From an uncultured Oscillospiraceae bacterium (lineage in GTDB: Bacteria > Bacillota > Clostridia > Oscillospirales > Ruminococcaceae), in assembly GCA_900543295.1 (NCBI GenBank), contig UQQY01000023.1, forward strand, positions 1-18,112: a stretch of DNA of 18,112 nt, written 5' to 3'. Made by a program: the position numbers and the translations under genes. Below, in pieces: positions 14,082 to 18,112 of this stretch; the first letter of the stretch is position 1, and each line of letters begins with the position of its first letter. The notes under the pieces are model-generated. The model saw only the letters and a program-made list of their open reading frames with translations, had not been told where the DNA came from and did no database searches.

Positions 14082-15481
14082 GCATCCAGATTACCGGTCT
14101 CTCCTCCATTAACGGCCCGCTTGTTGCAATCGACCATGTGCAGGGCGCGAGCTATGATGAAATGGCGGAGCTTTATCTTGAGGACGGCTCTGTCCGCACC
14201 GGCCGTATTGTCCAAATTGAGGGAGAGCGCGCCGTTATTCAGGTATTTGAAGGTACGAACGGTCTTTCGCTGACCAACACGCGCACTCGTCTGACGGGGC
14301 GGCCAATGGAGCTCCCGCTCTCGACCGAGATGCTCGGGCGCGTATTAAACGGCGCTGGCAAGCCGATCGACGGATTGGGCGATATTTTTGCCGCTGATCG
14401 CCGCGATATCAACGGCCAGCCTCTGAATCCGGTTGCGCGCGAATATCCCCGCAACTATATCCGTACCGGCATTTCGTCCATCGACGGATTGATGACGCTG
14501 ATCCGCGGCCAAAAGCTGCCGATTTTTTCCGGCTCCGGCATGAGCCACAACAAGCTTGCCGCGCAGCTCGTCTGCCAGTCCCGCTTAAGCGAAAACAGCG
14601 ATGAGAAATTCGCCGTCGTCTTTGCCGCAATGGGCGTCAACAACGACGTAGCGGATTTCTTTAAGCGGAGCTTTGCCGAATCCGGCGTTTTGCAGAACGT
14701 CGTTATGTTCTTAAATCTTGCAAACGACCCGATTATCGAACGTATCTTGGCGCCGAAATGTGCGCTGACTGCCGCAGAATATCTGGCGTTTGAACACGAT
14801 ATGAACATTCTTGTTATCATGACGGATATGACCTCTTACGCAGAGGCGTTGCGCGAGTTCTCCTCCTCCAAGGGTGAAATTCCGGGACGAAAGGGGTATC
14901 CGGGTTATCTTTACTCGGATCTGGCCTCCATGTACGAACGCGCCGGCATCATCAAAGGGAAAAAAGGCTCTGTTACGCAAATCCCAATTCTCACTATGCC
15001 GAACGACGACATCACCCACCCTGTGCCCGACCTCACCGGTTATATCACCGAAGGACAGATTGTTTTAGACCGTGCCCTCGACCAGCGCGGCGTCTACCCG
15101 CCGGTATCGGTGCTGCCTTCGCTGTCGCGCCTGATGAAGGACGGCATTGGCGAGGGCTATACCCGTGCGGATCACTCTGCCGTAGCAAACCAGTTGTTTG
15201 CCTCCTATGCCCGCACGCAGGAGGCGCGCGCGTTAGGCAGCGTTATCGGCGAGGAGGAACTTTCCGAAGGCGACAAAGCGTATTTAGCCTTCGGAAAAGC
15301 GTTTGAAGCGCACTTTATTTCGCAGGACGCTTCCGAAAGCCGCTCAATCGAAGAAACGCTGGAGCTCGGCTGGGATCTGCTGTCCCTCTTACCGCGCGGC
15401 GAGCTTGCCCGCATGGACAGCGCATTGGTTGAAGCGCACTACGATCCGGAGCGCGCAAAAAAGTTCCGGGGTGAGCGCTGA
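14078..15481 (+). CDS. ntpB: V-type ATP synthase subunit B (non-catalytic nucleotide-binding)
   Basis: A 467-residue regulatory/structural subunit alternating with A in the hexameric head. It has the expected degenerate P-loop region, FSGSGMSHNKLAAQLV near 150-165, in place of a true Walker A, then AAMGVNNDVADFF, and GSVTQIPILTMPNDDITHPVPD, the hallmark B-subunit segment. A very strong AAAGGAGGTG site is embedded in the end of the A gene, and the ATG overlaps its stop by four bases. The B stop overlaps the D start by one base (TGATG). All family landmarks are intact. Confidence 0.96.
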   Translation: MSIQITGLSSINGPLVAIDHVQGASYDEMAELYLEDGSVRTGRIVQIEGERAVIQVFEGTNGLSLTNTRTRLTGRPMELPLSTEMLGRVLNGAGKPIDGLGDIFAADRRDINGQPLNPVAREYPRNYIRTGISSIDGLMTLIRGQKLPIFSGSGMSHNKLAAQLVCQSRLSENSDEKFAVVFAAMGVNNDVADFFKRSFAESGVLQNVVMFLNLANDPIIERILAPKCALTAAEYLAFEHDMNILVIMTDMTSYAEALREFSSSKGEIPGRKGYPGYLYSDLASMYERAGIIKGKKGSVTQIPILTMPNDDITHPVPDLTGYITEGQIVLDRALDQRGVYPPVSVLPSLSRLMKDGIGEGYTRADHSAVANQLFASYARTQEARALGSVIGEEELSEGDKAYLAFGKAFEAHFISQDASESRSIEETLELGWDLLSLLPRGELARMDSALVEAHYDPERAKKFRGER

Positions 15482-16110
15482 TGGCCGATACCGTTTTCCC
15501 AACCAAGGGCAATCTGATTGCAACCAAAAAATCGCTTTCGCTTGCGAAGCTGGGCTTTGATCTCTTAGACCGCAAGCGCAATATTCTCATCCGCGAGATG
15601 ATGGCGATGGTTGACAAGGCGAAGTCCCTGCACGGCGAAATTGAAGAATCCTATAAAAAAGCGTATCTGGCTCTGCAGCGCGCCAACATCACGCTTGGCA
15701 TGATCGAGGAGCTCTCACACGGCGCAGGAATCGAGGATGGAATTGAAATCAGCTATCGCAGCGTCATGGGCGTTGACATTCCAAAGGTAAGCTGCCAATC
15801 GACGCTGAAGCCGAACCAGTACGGCTTTTTTGAGTCAAACTCGCAGTTCGACATTGCCTATTTGAACTTTAACCGCGCCAAGGAGCTGACGATCCAGCTT
15901 GCAGAGGTGGAAAACAGCGTGTACCGTCTGGCAAACGCCATCAAAAAGACGCAGCGCCGCGCCAATGCACTGAAAAATATCAGTATTCCCCGCTTTGAAG
16001 AAACCGTGCGCTACATTTCTTCCGCTTTGGAGGAAAAAGAGCGCGAGGAATTCTCACGTTTAAAGGTCATTCGCCACACCAAAGATAAAGCTGGTCAAAA
16101 AGACGCATAG
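15481..16110 (+). CDS. ntpD: V-type ATP synthase subunit D (central rotor shaft)
   Basis: A 209-residue subunit forming the antiparallel coiled-coil axle that turns inside the A3B3 head. The N-terminal helix (VFPTKGNLIATKKSLSLAK, near 4-22) and the C-terminal helix (about 135-200, with NAIKKTQRRANALKNISIPR) are the conserved paired helices. The gene starts on the last base of the B stop codon, with GGGGTGA just upstream. It ends the operon: two intrinsic terminators begin six bases after its stop. Confidence 0.96.
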   Translation: MADTVFPTKGNLIATKKSLSLAKLGFDLLDRKRNILIREMMAMVDKAKSLHGEIEESYKKAYLALQRANITLGMIEELSHGAGIEDGIEISYRSVMGVDIPKVSCQSTLKPNQYGFFESNSQFDIAYLNFNRAKELTIQLAEVENSVYRLANAIKKTQRRANALKNISIPRFEETVRYISSALEEKEREEFSRLKVIRHTKDKAGQKDA

Positions 16111-16115
16111 TACCG

Positions 16116-16150
16116 GAAAAGCCGGCCGTCTGTATGGCGGTCGGCTTTTC
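16116..16150 (+). terminator. Intrinsic terminator of the ATPase operon
   Basis: Arms 16116-16128 and 16138-16150 form a 13-bp stem (one G-T pair) with a 9-nt loop, with an A-rich left flank and a T-rich right arm end (GGCTTTTCTTCT). It begins six bases after the subunit D stop codon. Confidence 0.8.
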
Positions 16151-16154
16151 TTCT

Positions 16155-16197
16155 AAAAGGCGCAGCACCGATCATATAAATCGGTGCTGCGCCTTTT
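16155..16197. terminator. Perfect 18-bp bidirectional terminator between convergent genes
   Basis: Arms 16155-16172 and 16180-16197 are exact inverted repeats around the 7-nt loop CATATAA, beginning AAAAGG and ending CCTTTT. It lies between the plus-strand ATPase operon and the minus-strand XRE regulator and should stop transcription from both sides. It directly follows the first terminator. Confidence 0.85.
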
Positions 16198-16237
16198 GCG
16201 TTCATACTTTTCTTGTATATCATACGTCGGAAGCAAT

Positions 16238-16543
16238 TCATTTCTCACTCTTTCCCCGAAAGCACGCGACAAGTTCTGTCAAAATGGATACCTCCCTTTC
16301 CGACAATCCATCTACTTTTAAAGTAGCCGTTGTATCAAGCCCCAAAAGATAATCGGTTGAAACGCCGAACAGCTTTGCGAGCTCGACGATAAAGGGAGTA
16401 GATGGAACAGAAAGCCCCATCTCCCATGCATTGATGCTGGAACGGGTAAGGCCAAGCTCGCGCGCAAGCTCTGCCTGCGTCATTTCGGATTTTTCACGGA
16501 GCTGTTTAATCTTTCCGGCAAGAGGGAATAATTCTTTTGCCAT
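16238..16543 (-). CDS. XRE/Cro-type helix-turn-helix transcriptional regulator
   Basis: A 101-residue cytoplasmic DNA-binding protein. Residues about 11-69 are a complete HTH_3 domain: KIKQLREKSEMTQAELAREL, then GLTRSSINAWEMGLSVPS with the recognition helix, and ELAKLFGVSTDYLLGL, the usual end. The tail of about 30 residues may be a dimerisation region. AAGGGG lies seven bases before the ATG. Its own promoter (16570-16599) overlaps inverted GATAAT half-sites at 16584-16608, so autorepression is likely. The same sites abut a strong plus-strand promoter for the microprotein and repeat-protein genes, its probable regulatory target. Such small regulators are common in mobile or prophage-derived modules, but no integrase is visible. 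Confidence 0.93.
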   Translation of the reverse strand: MAKELFPLAGKIKQLREKSEMTQAELARELGLTRSSINAWEMGLSVPSTPFIVELAKLFGVSTDYLLGLDTTATLKVDGLSEREVSILTELVACFRGKSEK

Positions 16544-16569
16544 ATAATCACCCCTTATTCCCCAACAAT

Positions 16570-16599
16570 ATAATAACCAAAAAGATAATGCATTATCAA
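16570..16599 (-). promoter_or_regulatory. Promoter of the XRE regulator
   Basis: Minus-strand TTGATA (16594-16599), an 18-bp spacer and TATTAT (16570-16575). The -35 box lies inside the palindromic operator cluster. The predicted start near 16563 leaves about 20 nt of leader with the AAGGGG site. Confidence 0.5.
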
Positions 16600-16608
16600 A
16601 ATGATAAT
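16584..16608. promoter_or_regulatory. Probable XRE operator: three overlapping GATAAT half-sites
   Basis: GATAAT occurs at 16584-16589 and 16603-16608, and its reverse complement at 16592-16597. Together they make a perfect 14-bp palindrome (16584-16597) and a second inverted repeat, ATTATCA-AAA-TGATAAT (16592-16608), sharing the middle half-site. The cluster covers the -35 of the regulator's promoter and ends five bases before the -35 of the divergent promoter, as expected for a repressor controlling both. Confidence 0.65.
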
Positions 16609-16613
16609 TTAAA

Positions 16614-16642
16614 TTGACACCAACTCAAATGCATGCTATACT
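16614..16642 (+). promoter_or_regulatory. Near-consensus promoter for the microprotein and repeat-protein genes
   Basis: A perfect TTGACA (16614-16619), a 17-bp spacer and TATACT (16637-16642) preceded by TGC. This is the best promoter match in the window. Such a strong promoter next to operator half-sites suggests a normally repressed unit. Confidence 0.75.
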
Positions 16643-16693
16643 ATGCTCATACACGTAAAAAAGTACAGCCTGCGAAAAAGAAAGGAGGAAGCC

Positions 16694-16777
16694 ATGCTCT
16701 GGGCAGTTATTGGATTTATACTCGGTATGACAGCCGGCGTTTTGCTGATGTGCCTGTTCCAGATTCGAAAAGGATAA
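16694..16777 (+). CDS. 27-aa single-span membrane microprotein (DUF3789-like)
   Basis: A 27-residue product, MLWAVIGFILGMTAGVLLMC followed by LFQIRKG: one membrane span with a Gly/Ala-containing face and a short basic tail after the MCLFQ motif. This is the pattern of the DUF3789 family of tiny membrane proteins found in Firmicutes and their mobile elements; I recognise the pattern from memory and cannot verify it by search. A perfect AAAGGAGG (16681-16688) sits five bases before the ATG, and a near-consensus promoter lies 50 bases upstream, so expression is well supported despite the size. Function is unknown. The gene could be co-transcribed with the repeat protein that starts 120 bases downstream. 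Confidence 0.7.
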   Translation: MLWAVIGFILGMTAGVLLMCLFQIRKG

Positions 16778-16897
16778 TCGCCGCCTGTGTCTGTAATATA
16801 CTTGAAACAGCAAATCAGCCGGTTATTTTCATTGTATGGTAAGGTATAGTTTCAGCTATTCCTTTCATGACTTAAAACAAAAAGGAGATATGAGCTT

Positions 16898-18112
16898 ATG
16901 AAAAAACATCATTTGCGAAAAATTGTGTGCCTGTTATTGGCATTGCTGATAATAGGCTCAACGCTCTCTGCCACAGCCTTCGCCGCTGCCGGGGATACTT
17001 TGGACTCTCTGGCGGGAGCGTCCCTTTTGGAAGGCACGCCAAATTCCTTTCAGTTTCTGCGGAACAATACGGAGGGAACCGTAACAAAGGAAATCAATGA
17101 ATCCGGATTTTATCAGCGTCTTCCGCGCAATACGCAGACATGCCCAAGCTGCGGTGGCGTTTTAGTCGAACTGACTCCGGATTATTTCGCTGTTCCTTCT
17201 GCTGGAAGCTATGTTTTATCCGATCCATCCGTACTTGGGGACTGCTCTTTTTCTTTGGAATATTCTAAATTTTCCGGTTACACCACTTCTCCCTGCCTGC
17301 AGTTTAATTACACTGCAAAACGTCCTGGAACCACAACCGTAACGCTTACGTTTTATTACAACTACAATTATCCGTCAGAAACCGGGAACTGTAGTTTTTG
17401 CGGACAGCGCGTACAAACTCTTTCACAGACAACCTGGTATCAGGAAACGACCACCTTTACCGTAACAGTACTCGGAGATACATACACCGTTACCTACACC
17501 GACGGCGTTGACGGCGAAGAAATCTTCCCCGATCAGGTTTACACCAATCTCCTTTCCGGCGACGCTACGCCGGAATTCGTCGGAACCCCGACCAGAGAGG
17601 GCTATGTCTTCGCTGGCTGGAATCCGGAAGTTACAGAGACCGTAACAGGCAATGCAGCCTATACCGCCGTCTGGAAAGAAGACCGGAACAACAACGGTAT
17701 TCCGGACGAAGACGAAGACAAATACACCATTACTTACACCGACGGCGTTGACGGTGAAGAAATCTTTGCCGATCAGGTTTACACCAATCTCCTTTCCGGC
17801 GACGCTACGCCGGAATTCGTCGGAACCCCGACCAGAGAGGGCTATGTCTTCGCTGGCTGGAATCCGGAAGTTGCCGAAACCGTAACAGACGACGCTACCT
17901 ATACCGCCGTCTGGAAAGAAGACCGGAACAACAACGGCATTCCGGATGAAGACGAGGACAAATACACCGTAACTTATACCGACGGCGTTGACGGCGTAGA
18001 AATCTTCCCCGATCAGGTTTACACTGACCTCCTTTTCGGCGACGCTATACCGGAATTCGTTGGAACCCCTGCCAGAGAGGGCTATGTCTTCGCTGGCTGG
18101 AATCCGGAAGTT
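16898..18112 (+). CDS. Secreted InlB-repeat surface protein with CxxC motifs (partial, runs off right edge)
   Basis: An open frame of 405 residues from ATG (AAAAAGGAG ten bases upstream) to the window edge, with no stop. Residues 1 to about 29 form a signal peptide ending SATAFA. Residues about 30-195 are a novel-looking region with six cysteines (82, 85, 116, 133, 165, 168), including CPSCGG and CSFCGQ pairs that could bind zinc, and Ig-like strands (GTTTVTLTFYYNY, TFTVTV). From residue 196 there are 80-residue repeats (196-275, 276-355, 356 onward). Each contains an InlB B-repeat (Flg_new) core ending GYVFAGWNPEV...YTAVWK and an acidic linker DRNNNGIPDEDEDK like thrombospondin type 3 calcium sites. 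Such proteins are usually cell-surface or adhesion proteins; a C-terminal anchor would lie outside the window. No strong promoter of its own is evident, so it probably uses that at 16614. Confidence 0.88.
   Translation, partial: MKKHHLRKIVCLLLALLIIGSTLSATAFAAAGDTLDSLAGASLLEGTPNSFQFLRNNTEGTVTKEINESGFYQRLPRNTQTCPSCGGVLVELTPDYFAVPSAGSYVLSDPSVLGDCSFSLEYSKFSGYTTSPCLQFNYTAKRPGTTTVTLTFYYNYNYPSETGNCSFCGQRVQTLSQTTWYQETTTFTVTVLGDTYTVTYTDGVDGEEIFPDQVYTNLLSGDATPEFVGTPTREGYVFAGWNPEVTETVTGNAAYTAVWKEDRNNNGIPDEDEDKYTITYTDGVDGEEIFADQVYTNLLSGDATPEFVGTPTREGYVFAGWNPEVAETVTDDATYTAVWKEDRNNNGIPDEDEDKYTVTYTDGVDGVEIFPDQVYTDLLFGDAIPEFVGTPAREGYVFAGWNPEV
17483..18112 (+). repeat. 240-bp in-frame tandem repeat (two full copies, one cut by the window edge)
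   Basis: Units at 17483-17722, 17723-17962 and 17963-18112 (incomplete) keep an exact 240-bp period. Copies 1 and 2 differ at about 16 positions by my count, clustered at the unit ends, with an identical stretch of about 100 bp (17529-17630 against 17769-17870). The DNA-level identity points to recent duplication or gene conversion, so copy number may vary between strains and be mis-assembled from short reads. Confidence 0.93.

Noticed and set aside
16778..16897. A separate promoter for the repeat surface protein (TATAGT at 16845)
   Set aside because: No acceptable -35 at 16-18 bp and no TGN extension; transcription from 16614 is the simpler explanation.
16238..18112. The right-hand module as a prophage or integrative element
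   Set aside because: No integrase, relaxase, att-site repeats or phage structural genes are visible; an XRE regulator and a small membrane protein alone are not enough.
17483..18112. The tandem repeat as a CRISPR array
   Set aside because: The units are 240 bp, in frame and coding for a protein repeat, without spacers.

Overview
The window looks like a chromosomal segment of an anaerobic, probably gut-dwelling Firmicute of the class Clostridia (Oscillospiraceae/Ruminococcaceae-like). The evidence is a complete bacterial V/A-type ATPase operon, an ACT-domain plus UPF0210 gene pair, an intracellular GH29 fucosidase, strong AGGAGG-type ribosome binding sites, extended TGN-TATAAT promoters and TTG starts. 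The genus cannot be named from sequence alone. All genes are intact except the last, which runs off the right edge. I saw no tRNA, rRNA, CRISPR array or transposase.

Layout. (1) 1-3750, minus strand: a secreted, membrane-anchored protein with a DUF4430-like N-terminus and a prenyltransferase/squalene-cyclase-like repeat domain (67-1506), then an EF-G-like GTPase of the tetracycline ribosomal-protection (TetM/OtrA) superfamily (1692-3647). Each has its own extended -10 promoter, and a further minus-strand promoter at 42-70 fires out of the window. (2) 3750-5385, plus strand: a cytoplasmic alpha-L-fucosidase (GH29) with its own promoter. (3) 5426-7174, plus strand: an ACT-domain protein and a UPF0210 (PFL-like fold) protein as a two-gene operon. 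(4) 7211-16197, plus strand: a nine-gene V/A-type ATPase operon in the order stalk(G/H)-C-I-K-F-E-A-B-D. It is preceded by a leader of about 195 nt containing a 12-bp inverted repeat and is closed by two tandem intrinsic terminators. (5) 16238-18112: a divergent regulatory module. A small XRE/Cro-type repressor (minus strand) faces a near-consensus plus-strand promoter across a cluster of three GATAAT half-sites. That promoter leads into a 27-aa single-membrane-span microprotein resembling DUF3789 and then a secreted cysteine-containing protein with 80-residue InlB-like repeats encoded by an exact 240-bp tandem repeat, cut by the window edge.

How the genes fit together: the ATPase operon contains every subunit of a rotary V1-Vo machine, namely catalytic A3B3, central stalk D/F, peripheral stalk E plus G/H, collar C, membrane subunit I and the K ring. 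A, B and D are coupled by overlapping stop/start codons. The neighbouring genes look like independent units. The most interesting accessory features are the ribosomal-protection homologue whose tetracycline-contacting tip loop is replaced, and the repressor / microprotein / repeat-surface-protein module at the right end. I found no clear evidence of a wholly new system; the strongest leads are those two.
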